Below, piece by piece: positions 38,264 to 46,505 of a DNA stretch of 46,505 bases. The notes under the pieces are model-generated. The model was not told where the DNA came from. It worked only from the letters and a program-made list of their open reading frames with translations, and made no database searches. The translations under genes and the position numbers were made by a program. Numbering within the stretch: the stretch's first letter is position 1; each line of letters opens with the position of its first letter. Origin of the DNA: an uncultured Acetobacteraceae bacterium (GTDB lineage: Bacteria > Pseudomonadota > Alphaproteobacteria > Acetobacterales > Acetobacteraceae); contig CAIXDS010000238.1 of the NCBI GenBank assembly GCA_903918195.1, positions 1-46,505 on the forward strand, read 5' to 3'.

Positions 38264-38740
38264 GTGGTCCAAAAAATCTCGGGCTTTTACGATCTGCACC
38301 ATGTCATTTATGTCAGTCGCGCCACCGGAGAAGTCTATCAGGACCAGGCGGCCTGCGTGGACGCGATTCTCCGCGCCTCGCGCAAGAACAACCCCGCGCT
38401 GAATGTCACCGGTGCGCTGCTGGCATGCGACAACTGGTTTGTGCAGGTTCTTGAAGGCCGGCGGATCGATGTTGAGACGCTGCTCGACCGGATTTCCGCC
38501 GATGCGAGCCATATGCAGTTGCGGCGGGTGTTGTCCCTTCCGTTGACCGAGCGGCGCTTTGCCCGCTGGAGCATGTGCGCCAGCACGCTCTCGCCCACCG
38601 ACAAGGCAATTGTCGAGGTGTTGCAGGGCAGCGGCCGGTTCGACGGCCGCAAGCTTGATGGCGATGGCGCAATGCGGCTGCTGCTGGCCGTGGCCCGCCT
38701 GCAGACTGCCCGAGGCGTGGAACAGCAGGTCGTCTGCTGA
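38264..38740 (+). CDS. BLUF blue-light photoreceptor protein
   Basis: A protein of about 158 residues dominated by one FAD-binding BLUF domain: the photoactive Tyr in VIYVSRATG, the flavin-contact Asn pair in SRKNNPALNVTGALL, the Gln in FVQVLEGRRIDVE, and the conserved Trp-Met pair in RFARWSM. A short helical C-terminal extension (about 110-158) probably contacts a partner, as in short BLUF proteins with no effector domain of their own. GTG 38264 is chosen because GAGGG lies 10 bases upstream and the domain begins soon after; longer starts exist back to 37904. Neighbouring MCPs and the phytochrome suggest a photo-response setting. Confidence 0.85.
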   Translation: MVQKISGFYDLHHVIYVSRATGEVYQDQAACVDAILRASRKNNPALNVTGALLACDNWFVQVLEGRRIDVETLLDRISADASHMQLRRVLSLPLTERRFARWSMCASTLSPTDKAIVEVLQGSGRFDGRKLDGDGAMRLLLAVARLQTARGVEQQVVC

Positions 38741-38910
38741 TCGGGGGGCCGAGGCAGCTATACCACGTCGGCCGGCCGCAACGTGCAGGACCGGGCCAAA
38801 TCCAGCGTCTCCAACTGCAAGGCGACATGGCCGATGCGGAACCCTGCTCGCAACCCGCCGCTGGCCACCCGGCAGAGCACTTTCATAACCTCAGAAGGGT
38901 GGGGCTGCGA

Positions 38911-40581
38911 TCATGCCGCACGGATGCCGGCGATGAAGCCGTTGACCTCGCCACGCATTGTCTCGGACTGGCGGGCGAGATCCTCGGCGGCACCCGCTAC
39001 CTGGGTAGCGGCGGCGCCGGCCTCGCCGGACATCTGCGTCAACACGGCGACTGACTCCGACACCTGCGCCGTGTGGTGCGCGGCGCCAGCGGCGCTTCGT
39101 GAAATCTCGCCCACCGCCGCGCTTTGCTGCTCCACGGCCGCCGCGATGCCTGCTGCCACCTCGCTCACCGAGGTGATGGCGCTGCGAATGCGCCCGATCG
39201 CTTCCACCGCGCGGCCGGTGCTCCCCTGAATGGCGGTGATATGCCGGGCGATGTCTTCGGTTGCCCGGCCGGTCTGGTTGGCCAGAGCCTTCACCTCGGC
39301 GGCCACCACTGCAAACCCTTTGCCGGCCTCGCCGGCGCGGGCTGCCTCGATGGTGGCGTTCAGCGCCAGCAGGTTGGTTTGCCCGGCGATCGAGGAGATC
39401 AGCTGCACCACCTGGCCGATCCGGCTGGCCGCCTCGGACAGTTCGCCGACATTGGTATCGGTTGCCCGCGCTTCCTCGGTGGCCTGGCCGACGATCTGTG
39501 TCGAGCGGCCGACCTGGTGGGCGATTTCGCGCAGCGAGGCAGCCAGCTCCTCGGCCGAGGCGGCGACGGTCTGCACATTGGCGCTGGCCTGCCGGGCACC
39601 CTCGGCTGAGCTGCCAGCTTGGCGCGTGGTATCGGCGGCGATGGCGGTCATGCTGCGGGCGGTCGCGTCCAACTCGGTGGCGGCCGAGGTGAGGGTTTGC
39701 AGTACGCTGCCCACCGAGCCGTCGAAGCGGCCGACCAGTTCGTCAACGCGGGCGGTGCGGCGGTCCTTGGCGGCGTGTTCTTCGGCCTGTGTCGCGGCGA
39801 GACGGTCGGCCTCCACCAGGTTCTGGCGGAACTGCTCCAGCGCCTGCGCCATGGCGCCGACCTCGTCGTGGCGGTCCTGGCCGAGCACGTGGACGTCGAA
39901 CTCGCGGGCGGCGACACGGCGCATCTGCGCGGTCAGCGCCAGCACCGGGCGGCAGACGCTGCTGACGGTCAGCAACCCGCCGACGGCGCAGACAGCGCCG
40001 CATACCACCATAGCAGCGAGAATCAGCCACCATCCGGTCGCATAGGTGCTGCCGGCGGTGCCGACGCCGGTCCACGCCTCCAGCACCGTCAGCTGGCGCA
40101 TCGTGTTCACGCTGTCGATTACCTTGCGGTAGACGGCGGTGCTGGTACGGGCGAGCAAAGCGGCCGCTTCCTGCTTGTTGCCGGCGCGCGATAGCGCCAG
40201 GATCGGACCGGTGGAGTCGCGGTACTCGACCCAAGCGAGCTTGGCGGCGGCAACCAGGCGGCGCTGCTGGTCGGACCTGAAGCTCGCGACGGCTCCCTCG
40301 AACCAGCGGTCGATCAGTTCCGTTCCCTCGGTCAGCTGGGTTTCCACCTCCGCCATCTCCTGGGGGGCGGTCAGGATGACGTGGTGCAATACCCGGCGCC
40401 GGTGGTCGTTGATTTCGGTGCGCAGGTCGCCGAGCACGGTGACATGCGGCAGCCATTCGCTGCCGAAGCGCGCCACCACGGAATGGAGCTGCCGTGTCTG
40501 CTGCAAGGAGAACAGGCCGAGAGCCAGGCAGGCGGCGAAAGCGACCGCAAATCCAATCAGGATACGTGAGCGGATTGTCAT
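38911..40581 (-). CDS. Methyl-accepting chemotaxis protein (4-helix-bundle sensor)
   Basis: A 556-residue receptor. The first membrane helix (about 5-28) is followed by a four-helix-bundle periplasmic domain (about 35-180), a second helix (about 183-210), HAMP ([18 protein letters not shown]) and a full signalling domain with the tip [20 protein letters not shown] and the normal C-terminal ending [15 protein letters not shown]. No CheB/CheR pentapeptide tether is visible. ATG 40581 (MTIRSR) is preceded by GGGGAAG; ATG 40596 or 40611 are alternatives. In contrast to the MCP at 35640-37898, this gene is intact. Confidence 0.92.
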   Translation of the reverse strand: MTIRSRILIGFAVAFAACLALGLFSLQQTRQLHSVVARFGSEWLPHVTVLGDLRTEINDHRRRVLHHVILTAPQEMAEVETQLTEGTELIDRWFEGAVASFRSDQQRRLVAAAKLAWVEYRDSTGPILALSRAGNKQEAAALLARTSTAVYRKVIDSVNTMRQLTVLEAWTGVGTAGSTYATGWWLILAAMVVCGAVCAVGGLLTVSSVCRPVLALTAQMRRVAAREFDVHVLGQDRHDEVGAMAQALEQFRQNLVEADRLAATQAEEHAAKDRRTARVDELVGRFDGSVGSVLQTLTSAATELDATARSMTAIAADTTRQAGSSAEGARQASANVQTVAASAEELAASLREIAHQVGRSTQIVGQATEEARATDTNVGELSEAASRIGQVVQLISSIAGQTNLLALNATIEAARAGEAGKGFAVVAAEVKALANQTGRATEDIARHITAIQGSTGRAVEAIGRIRSAITSVSEVAAGIAAAVEQQSAAVGEISRSAAGAAHHTAQVSESVAVLTQMSGEAGAAATQVAGAAEDLARQSETMRGEVNGFIAGIRAA

Positions 40582-41031
40582 GGGCGGCTTCCCCATCATT
40601 GCCGATTGCACCTTGTCAGCGGCAGCTTAATTGCACGTGAAAGAGGCGCCTTCCGCGGTGCGGTGTTGCTGCGGGAGTCGAGGATCAACTCTTGTGCCAC
40701 CTGACTCGGTGGGCGCACAGGCTCCCGGCATACGGGCCAAGGCAGCGCTGAAGGTGGCCGAACTGGCGCGGCGGAAGGACATCACCCGGTGGACGCTGCT
40801 GCCGACCGCCGAGCCTGGAGACGGTGAAGAGGTGAGTTCACCTTCGCTGAGGTTCCCCGCGCCGGCGGCACAGCTCCACCAGAGCGGTGGAGTCCACCCC
40901 GTCGAATTGCTCAAGCGGTATCTTCAGCGCCTCCGCCTTGCCCATGGCGCCGCACCCGGCTGGCAAGACCGGCCCAACGGCACACACCAGGAACCTGGAA
41001 GGTTATTACTTTTGAAATCTATTGCGTCCTA
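40582..41031. other. 450-bp gap between MCP and IS630 element
   Basis: Frames exist on both strands but none reads like a protein. It should contain the MCP promoter at its left end and was the insertion site of the IS630 element at its right end. Confidence 0.35.
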
Positions 41032-41043
41032 ATACCAACCGCC

Positions 41044-41622
41044 CTAGATATTGACCGTTGCCCATTCCCTGGTGCCGAGGGAACGTATGCGGTTTGGATC
41101 GTCCATCAGCCAGTTCCATGCCTCGGCACAAGCCTGCACGATTTCATCGTAGGTGTTCCAGACCGCGGCGGAGAGCTTGTTGCCGCGTAGATACTCCCAG
41201 ACGTTTTCCATGGAGTTCAGTTCTGGCGCATAGGGCGGCAGCGGCAACAACACGATGTTATCTGGCACCACCAGTTCAGCGGCTGAGGCGTGCCAACCGG
41301 CGCCATCGCAGATGATCGCAGCAATCGAACCCGGCGTGACCTGCGTGCTGATCTCGGCCAGATGCAGGTTCATGCATTCGGTGTTGACGGCCGGCATGAT
41401 CACCGCCGCGCCGATCCCGCGGGCCGGGCAGATGGCGCCAAAGATGTAGGCGTTGTCGTGGCGGTTGTCGCGCACCATGACCGGACGCGAACCGACCGGA
41501 GCCCAGATATAGGAGAGCGAGCCTTTCTGTCCGACTCTGGCTTCGTCCTGGAACCAGATCTCGACCGGCGTGGCGGCGGTGCAGCCCGCCAGCGCGTCTT
41601 TCAGGCGAGAGCTAAAGTTTTT
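41044..41622 (-). CDS. IS630 transposase, second frame (DDE catalytic domain)
   Basis: The downstream frame holds the catalytic core: first Asp in WFQDEARVGQKGS, second Asp in AIICDGAGWHAS and the Glu in PELNSMENVWEYLRG. It has no start of its own at the proper place; the first ATG is at 41478, after the first catalytic Asp. Expression as a full transposase requires a -1 shift from the upstream frame at the A7 run (41618-41624). Confidence 0.8.
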   Translation of the reverse strand, partial: KNFSSRLKDALAGCTAATPVEIWFQDEARVGQKGSLSYIWAPVGSRPVMVRDNRHDNAYIFGAICPARGIGAAVIMPAVNTECMNLHLAEISTQVTPGSIAAIICDGAGWHASAAELVVPDNIVLLPLPPYAPELNSMENVWEYLRGNKLSAAVWNTYDEIVQACAEAWNWLMDDPNRIRSLGTREWATVNI

Positions 41623-42113
41623 TTAAAAGCCTCCTCCGCCTCTGGGTCTTTCTTTGGATGATAGGGGCGCGGCTGCAGCCGGGTCAGCCGCATCTTGCGC
41701 AGCCACTTGCCCATGGTGCGTTCGCACACCGTGACCGAGAAACGCCGCTGCACCTCGCCGCACAGATCGATGCAGCGCCAGCGGATGACCTTGTGTTCCT
41801 TTGGGTCCGGGCCAGCAATAACCAACTGATGCAGTTCTTCCCATTGTGCCGCGGTCAGCTTGGGCGCCGCACCGGGTGGCTTGCGCGACAGCAGGCCGTC
41901 GATGCCGTCGGCATTGTAGCGCACCACCCAGTCCCGCAGCGTCTGGCGATCCATGCCGGTCAGGCGCGCGGCTTCCTCGCGTGAGGCACCATCAAGAAGC
42001 AGAGCAATCGCCAGCAGCCGTCGTGCCTGGTCGGCGTCGTCACACTTCGCCGCGCATCCCCGCAGTTCGGACGCTGTGTGGTCTGTCCGGGTGATCTCCA
42101 GTGCTTTGCTCAT
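41601..42113 (-). CDS. IS630 transposase, first frame (HTH DNA-binding domain)
   Basis: A 170-residue frame from ATG 42113 with GGAGAAGGGC upstream. It has tandem helix-turn-helix motifs (ASREEAARLTGMDRQTLRDW, then TVCERTMGKWLRKMRL). It ends soon after EEAFKKTLALA, where the slippery sequence A-AAA-AAC allows a -1 shift to read KNFSSRL and continue into the catalytic frame. The fused product would be about 356 residues, normal for IS630. Confidence 0.8.
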   Translation of the reverse strand: MSKALEITRTDHTASELRGCAAKCDDADQARRLLAIALLLDGASREEAARLTGMDRQTLRDWVVRYNADGIDGLLSRKPPGAAPKLTAAQWEELHQLVIAGPDPKEHKVIRWRCIDLCGEVQRRFSVTVCERTMGKWLRKMRLTRLQPRPYHPKKDPEAEEAFKKTLALA

Positions 42114-42512
42114 GCCCTTCTCCAGCGCCACGAATCGATGCGCAGAAGCAGGGAATCGTACTTCAAGAGCCCAGGAAATCCACATCCCGCAGGACGAGTC
42201 GGCGTCACCGACGGTTGGTATCACACGCAACGCGCCGATCTGCTTTTTCTACGAAGCCCAGCCGAGGGGCTCACACTCGGCGGATACGCAAAGCAGATCA
42301 AGGGGCAACGGACGATGGCGATGATCGGATAGCGGCATGGGCACACCGAGATTGGTGGCCGGGGCACCTCGAAGGTAGAGTCGACAACCAGCGCGGTGGC
42401 TGTGGCCTCCCGGTGGGGTGTTGACGGCGCCTTCGCTCCGCCCCCTCAGCAGCTCAGGACCTCCGCGGCGTGGCGGTCGGGACCGCATCAGATCGACGGC
42501 GCCGCCGAAATC

Positions 42513-42538
42513 CGCTGAATGTCGCGCGACATTCAGCG
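42513..42538. repeat. Perfect 26-bp palindrome
   Basis: The half-site CGCTGAATGTCGC (42513-42525) is followed at once by its exact reverse complement (42526-42538), with no spacer. A zero-spacer palindrome cannot form an ideal terminator loop and no T-run follows. It may be an operator, a recombination site or the end of a vanished mobile element. Confidence 0.7.
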
Positions 42539-42599
42539 CATTGCCTGTTGGCGATTCCTTCTCAGCCTCTCGGACCCACACTCCAACCCGCGCTGTGGA

Positions 42600-42618
42600 A
42601 GAGCGGATAGTCCGCTCT
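42600..42618 (-). terminator. Candidate hairpin after the bacteriophytochrome gene
   Basis: Perfect 8-bp arms AGAGCGGA and TCCGCTCT with a 3-base loop, starting 12 bases beyond the stop of the phytochrome gene. There is no clear T-run, so intrinsic termination is only possible. Confidence 0.35.
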
Positions 42619-42629
42619 GCGGCGTCGCC

Positions 42630-45293
42630 TCACCCTGAACCGACCAGATCCACCAGCGCATCAATGAGTTCCTTGGCGCGGAACGGCTTTCGCAGCAGGC
42701 GGTGCCGGGACAATGCCGCAGCCTGCGCCTCGGTCAACTCGGCAAAGCCGGTCATCAACAGGACCGGGATGGGAGGCTCCAGCGCCTGCGCCTGCGCCAG
42801 CACGTCAAGGCCGGAGCCTTGCCCGCTCAGCAACACATCAGACAGCACCAGGTCGAACGCCGCCGGTGTCAGCAGGCCGATGGCCTGTTCGGCAGTCCTG
42901 GAAACGGTCACCTGCAACCCGATCCGCCGGCACGAGGCGGTCACCACACCGGCGAGATCGAGGCGATCTTCTACCACCAGCAGCCGCAAGCCGGTCAGGA
43001 CGGGTGCGGTGTTGACCGCGCGCAGTGCCGGTGAGCGCATAGGCGCGTGCCCTACCCGGGGCAACAGGATGGTGGCGACGGTGCCGTGCCCTGGCGAGCT
43101 CTCGATGGTGAGGGTTCCGCCGCTCTGCGCGGCGAAGCCGAGGACCGCCGGCAGGCCCAGTCCCGTTCCCTTGCCGGTGGCCTTGGTGGTAAAGAACGGC
43201 TCGGTGGCGTGGCGCAGTACGTCGGCTGACATGCCGCGGCCCTGATCGGATACGGAAAACGCGATGTAGTCTCCGGCCGGTATGTCATGGCCCAACCCCG
43301 CAACCGGCGTTGGGGAACTCAGATTGCGCGCCGCGATGGTCACCACGCCGCCGGCCGGCAACATGCTGTCGCGTGCGTTCAGTGTCAGGTTCAGCAAGGC
43401 GGTCTGCAACTGCGCCGGATCGGCCTGGCACAGCCAGACACCGGTGCCGCAGATCAGATCAAGACCAAAGCCGGTACCAAGCAACGCTTTCGCCATCGCG
43501 CAGAACTCAGGCAGGAAGGTGCCGGCTTTGATATCGGCACGGCGCATGGGCTGCTTGCGAGCGAACGACAGCAGTGCCGCGGTGATCTGCGATCCAGCCT
43601 GCACAGCCTGGAGGGCTGCCTGGACGGAAGCATCGGCCTCCTCTGCGGAGAGAGTCTCAAGGACGCCGTCCAGGTTCAAGCTTACTACGCCGAGCAGGTT
43701 GTTGAGGTCGTGCGCAACACCGCCGGCAAGGCGCCCGATCGCGGTCAGGCGTTCGGTCTGGTTTGCCCGTTCGCGCCGCAGCCGTTCGTTCTCGGCCTGG
43801 ATCAGACCGGTGAGCTTCTGCTGGAATACCTGGATCGCGGCCGTCTCGGCGCGGGAAAAATCGCGGCTGCGGCCGCGGACCGTTTCCTTCCAGAGCTCGA
43901 AGGATCCACGTGGATGCAGTCGTTCGGGGTTGCCCCCGGTCGCCAGCAGCGACTTGTCGGGATTGCCCCCCCAATGCACCACGCGCGCGTGCTCGGTGCG
44001 CCCGAGGATGACAATGTCCGATGGCTCATTGCCAATACGGAACACGCAGCCACCGACCACATCCCCTGGCCCCGGTTCATGCGCGAACAGGGTTTCGGGG
44101 AAGCGGTCAACCATCAGCTCAGGAGGTGGGCTGTTGCTGGCCGGGAGCAAAGGGATGGTCGCTCCGGCGGCGGCGCTGTCGCCCTCAATCTGCACGGTAA
44201 TGCCATGCAGACCCAGCGTTTGGGCCAACATCGGAAACTCTTGCACAACCGCCTGGACCCGCCCGGCGGTTGCCAGCCGCGCGGCAATCCGCGCGATCGA
44301 TTGATCGATCGCCGTGGTCAGTTCCAGCGTCTCGGCCAGCGGCAACATCGCGAGCACGCCGCCGGCGAGGATGGCGCCCATCGAAAACGCCTTGCGGTCG
44401 TGCAGGCTCGGCATCCACGGCTCGCCATAATGGTGCCCGACCAGCAACCCCCATAGCTGGTCCCCGACCAGGATCGAGGCGACCAGGCTGGCGCGCACGC
44501 CCATGTTGCGCAGGTATTCCAGGTGCAGCGGAGACACCGACCGCAGCGCGGAGAAGCTCATGTCAAGCGGCCGCTCGCCGGGCGGGCCAAGCACCGGCAC
44601 GCCGGGCTCGTGGCTGTCCACAACGATCCGCAGCATCTGGCGCAGATAGAGCCGCCTGGCCTGGGCCGGAATGTCCGTAGCTGGAAAATGCTGGCTAAGA
44701 TAGCTGGCTGACTGGCCCGACCGGCGTGCTTCCGCGACCACGTGGCCGTGCCAGTCGCGATCAAATTCATAGACCATCACGTTGTCGCAGTGCGTGACTT
44801 CGTGGACCGCGGCGGCGAGGCACTTAGCTACCTGGTCGCTATCGGCGAATTGCAGCATGCCACGCTGCAAGTGGTAGCACCAGTTCAACGGCGGCGTGCT
44901 GCCTTTCTCCTCTGGGGCGGCGGGCTCGATATCGATGATTGTCCGAGCGTCGTACCTGTGCGCGGAGATCATGACCGGCGGCCGCCTGGCCCAGCCAGGC
45001 CAGGCGCCGACGAATACCGGTTCCTGCAGGTGGACCGAGGCGACCTCGTTGACCGCCAACGCCAAGCGGGCGATCGCCGGCCCCAAGGCCTCCGCCAGGG
45101 GGCGGCCAAGTGCTGCCCGGGCAGTCGGACACAGCGGCACATCCAGGTTTTCGCTGGCATGGCTCACCACGCCGTCGTCACCAACCGCCAACAGCATGCC
45201 GTTCGGTTGGATAAGCCCAGGGATATGGATGGGCTCGCGATCGCAGATCAACAGATCGGGCGGCTGGTCACGGCCGGTCGGAATTTCACCCAT
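42630..45293 (-). CDS. Bacteriophytochrome hybrid histidine kinase (PAS-GAF-PHY-HisKA-HATPase-REC)
   Basis: An 887-residue red/far-red photoreceptor. Cys17 in LLICDREPIHIPGLIQPNG is the expected biliverdin attachment site. The GAF domain has the DIP motif in FPATDIPAQARRLY and chromophore-pocket His residues in SPLHLEYLRNMGVRAS and LLVGHHYGEPW; the PHY tongue has PRGSFELWKETV. Kinase motifs are GGVAHDLNNLL (phospho-His), LNARDSM, DQGRGM and GKGTGLGL. The receiver domain has LLVVED and the acceptor Asp in LVLSDVLLSG. ATG 45293 precedes the PAS region directly; the longer frame to 45413 adds an unlikely leader. No haem oxygenase gene lies within the window. Confidence 0.93.
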   Translation of the reverse strand: MGEIPTGRDQPPDLLICDREPIHIPGLIQPNGMLLAVGDDGVVSHASENLDVPLCPTARAALGRPLAEALGPAIARLALAVNEVASVHLQEPVFVGAWPGWARRPPVMISAHRYDARTIIDIEPAAPEEKGSTPPLNWCYHLQRGMLQFADSDQVAKCLAAAVHEVTHCDNVMVYEFDRDWHGHVVAEARRSGQSASYLSQHFPATDIPAQARRLYLRQMLRIVVDSHEPGVPVLGPPGERPLDMSFSALRSVSPLHLEYLRNMGVRASLVASILVGDQLWGLLVGHHYGEPWMPSLHDRKAFSMGAILAGGVLAMLPLAETLELTTAIDQSIARIAARLATAGRVQAVVQEFPMLAQTLGLHGITVQIEGDSAAAGATIPLLPASNSPPPELMVDRFPETLFAHEPGPGDVVGGCVFRIGNEPSDIVILGRTEHARVVHWGGNPDKSLLATGGNPERLHPRGSFELWKETVRGRSRDFSRAETAAIQVFQQKLTGLIQAENERLRRERANQTERLTAIGRLAGGVAHDLNNLLGVVSLNLDGVLETLSAEEADASVQAALQAVQAGSQITAALLSFARKQPMRRADIKAGTFLPEFCAMAKALLGTGFGLDLICGTGVWLCQADPAQLQTALLNLTLNARDSMLPAGGVVTIAARNLSSPTPVAGLGHDIPAGDYIAFSVSDQGRGMSADVLRHATEPFFTTKATGKGTGLGLPAVLGFAAQSGGTLTIESSPGHGTVATILLPRVGHAPMRSPALRAVNTAPVLTGLRLLVVEDRLDLAGVVTASCRRIGLQVTVSRTAEQAIGLLTPAAFDLVLSDVLLSGQGSGLDVLAQAQALEPPIPVLLMTGFAELTEAQAAALSRHRLLRKPFRAKELIDALVDLVGSG

Positions 45294-45834
45294 GATAAGC
45301 CTCAACCTTCCTCTGGGTGTTGTCTTCGTTCGAGCCTGGATCGATGTCTGTTCTTTCGCGGGAACGTCGCCGCTGCTGACAGGCGGCCTCATCATCGGCG
45401 CTAGGGTGGCCAAGCCTGACCACCATTGCGGCCGTTCCCAGCGGAGGCACCCTTCGCGCAGGAGCGATGAGAGGCGGACTTGAAATGATACCTGCGGCTC
45501 GCACGGCGATCACTTCCACGTGATGAGCGGCGGCAACATGCGCCTCGTGATATAAATGCGCAATTAAATTAGCCGGGTTATTATTTAGCTCCAGAAAGAG
45601 TAGTTGGATGGTTCCAAAAATTGCGACGTAGACTGTCCTGCTCCCAATGAATCGGCCTGGCAGGCGGTCCAGCGCCGGCACCGACGCACGGCTCAGGTTG
45701 CCTTCGCCACGCGGCCATCACCGCCCGCGCTACCCCGCGTTCCGGGTGAAATCTCCATAGCCGGCAACCTGTCACCCATGCCCAGCGTCCGTCCAACGGA
45801 GCTCCCGCGGTGAATGCTCAGAAGCCGGTGGCAA
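45294..45834. other. 541-bp AT-richer gap upstream of the bacteriophytochrome gene
   Basis: The part at 45540-45620 is clearly AT-richer than its surroundings and probably holds the phytochrome promoter. A minus-strand frame here (IFGTIQLLFLELNNNPANL, then AHLYHEAHVAAAHHVEVIA) looks slightly protein-like but has no family or start support. Confidence 0.35.
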
Positions 45835-46505
45835 TCAGGCTGGGGCGGGGGCAGCTCGGCGACGGATGAGGTCGGGGAGGCGGGCGACGGTATTGGCGGC
45901 GATGCCGAGACGATCGCCGAGGTAGGCCCAGAACGAGATGGCGTTCTTCTGGCAGGTCTTTTTCAGCGAGAGGAAGGTGTCCCGGCATTGCCGGCCGTCC
46001 TCGCTACGCGTGCTGCCACTGATTTTTCGTATGGTGACCGGATCGCGGATCTCCTGTTCGGAGTTATTGGTGTTGAGCGGAACCTCGGGCCGATCGAGCG
46101 CGACTAGCAACTCGGTTTTCCGTTCTTTGAGCCGGGCCAGCGCATCGTCGAGATCGGCAAAGCCGGTGATGCGGCCGAAGACACGATCGAACCGGGATCT
46201 GAGCGATGCCTTGGCCTGGGCCGACGGGTTGGTTCGGTAAAGCTTGAGGTCGTGATACAGCCACCAGATCAGCAGGCGCACCAGGCCAACGGCGGCGCGC
46301 TGCGCATCGGTCACCGTGATCAGGCGGTTGATCAGTCGTTCGGCGTGGACCCAACACAGCGCGTGCAGGAACACGTTGAACTGACCGGCACCGTCGCTGA
46401 CGATCACGGCATCCTTGAGCAGACCATGATGGTCGAGGCTGCCGGCGACCGCGGCCTCGCTGGCCAGGCGCACCGCTTTGGCGGCGGTGATGCCAATCGC
46501 GATCA
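45835..46505 (-). CDS. IS66-like transposase, C-terminal part (5' partial at window edge)
   Basis: At least 222 residues in a frame still open at the right window edge. It contains SDGAGQFNVF, the LCWVHAERLI catalytic-region segment, and NTNNSEQEIRDPVTIRKISG with TFLSLKKTCQK, which match the central and C-terminal parts of IS66-type DDE transposases. Assignment to the exact IS group is tentative. Inverted repeats of the element could not be located; the left end must lie in 45500-45835. Confidence 0.7.
   Translation of the reverse strand, partial: IAIGITAAKAVRLASEAAVAGSLDHHGLLKDAVIVSDGAGQFNVFLHALCWVHAERLINRLITVTDAQRAAVGLVRLLIWWLYHDLKLYRTNPSAQAKASLRSRFDRVFGRITGFADLDDALARLKERKTELLVALDRPEVPLNTNNSEQEIRDPVTIRKISGSTRSEDGRQCRDTFLSLKKTCQKNAISFWAYLGDRLGIAANTVARLPDLIRRRAAPAPA

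Larger units (their letters stand above)
41032..42221 (-). mobile_element. IS630-family insertion sequence
   Basis: About 1190 bp. Terminal inverted repeats: ATACCAACCG at 41032-41041 and its complement CGGTTGGTAT at 42212-42221. It encodes a DDE transposase in two overlapping frames. The family targets TA; TA is present just outside the left end (41030-41031), but a matching TA is not seen right of the other end, so the exact borders are uncertain by a few bases. Confidence 0.75.
42222..42629. other. 408-bp gap between IS630 and bacteriophytochrome gene
   Basis: No convincing gene. It contains the 26-bp palindrome at 42513-42538 and a smaller hairpin at 42600-42618. Short frames on both strands look like remnants or noise. 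Confidence 0.4.

Noticed and set aside
42249..42581. 110-residue minus-strand ORF between IS630 and the phytochrome gene
   Set aside because: Spans the 26-bp palindrome, has no recognisable domain, and its composition looks like non-coding GC-rich DNA.

Overview
The window is GC-rich, densely packed bacterial DNA. The gene content (HWE-type histidine kinase, bacteriophytochrome, BLUF protein, several chemoreceptors, kdp genes with tiny leader peptides, a PtsN-like EIIA) fits an alphaproteobacterium, perhaps a Rhodospirillales/Acetobacteraceae relative; this placement is inference from gene content, not from a marker gene. No rRNA, tRNA or CRISPR array was seen.

Layout. (1) 1-9.6 kb is an accessory, defence-like segment: the end of a very large DUF1998-type helicase with a nuclease-like C-terminal region, translationally coupled to a UvrD-type helicase carrying a RelE/ParE-like N-terminal domain; then an MqsR/MqsA-like toxin-antitoxin pair with a third coupled gene, a palindromic operator and promoter; then a tyrosine recombinase on the other strand. 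(2) 9.7-18.3 kb (minus strand) holds a CACHE/PAS hybrid histidine kinase and a tightly overlapped four-gene operon: corrinoid protein, UroD-type methyltransferase, RACo-like corrinoid activator and a GAF/PAS/HWE kinase with receiver domain. This coupling of a B12 methyl-transfer relay to a sensor kinase is the most unusual gene set in the window. (3) 18.3-21.4 kb holds a decayed stretch, a split Aer-like receptor (PAS protein plus MCP) and a GGDEF/hemerythrin chimera. (4) 21.9-30.7 kb is a full potassium-uptake operon: 27-aa peptide, kdpF, kdpA, kdpB, kdpC, kdpD, kdpE and a ptsN-like gene, nearly all coupled. It is followed by an inverted second kdpA with its own 27-aa leader peptide but without kdpB or kdpC. 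(5) 32.7-35.6 kb holds a lambda-crystallin-type 3-hydroxyacyl-CoA dehydrogenase, a DUF2254 membrane protein, and a clear cobalamin riboswitch on the minus strand with no intact gene behind it. (6) 35.6-45.3 kb is a sensory and photoreception region: an amber-interrupted MCP pseudogene, a BLUF protein, an intact MCP, an IS630-family element with a frameshifted transposase, and a bacteriophytochrome hybrid kinase. (7) The window ends inside an IS66-like transposase.

Functional picture. The segment combines K+ homeostasis (Kdp with a likely phosphotransferase input), oxygen, light and chemical sensing, and a corrinoid methyl-transfer module whose substrate is unknown. Insertion sequences, an integrase, a chimeric gene, a split pseudogene and an orphan riboswitch show that the region has been rearranged repeatedly.
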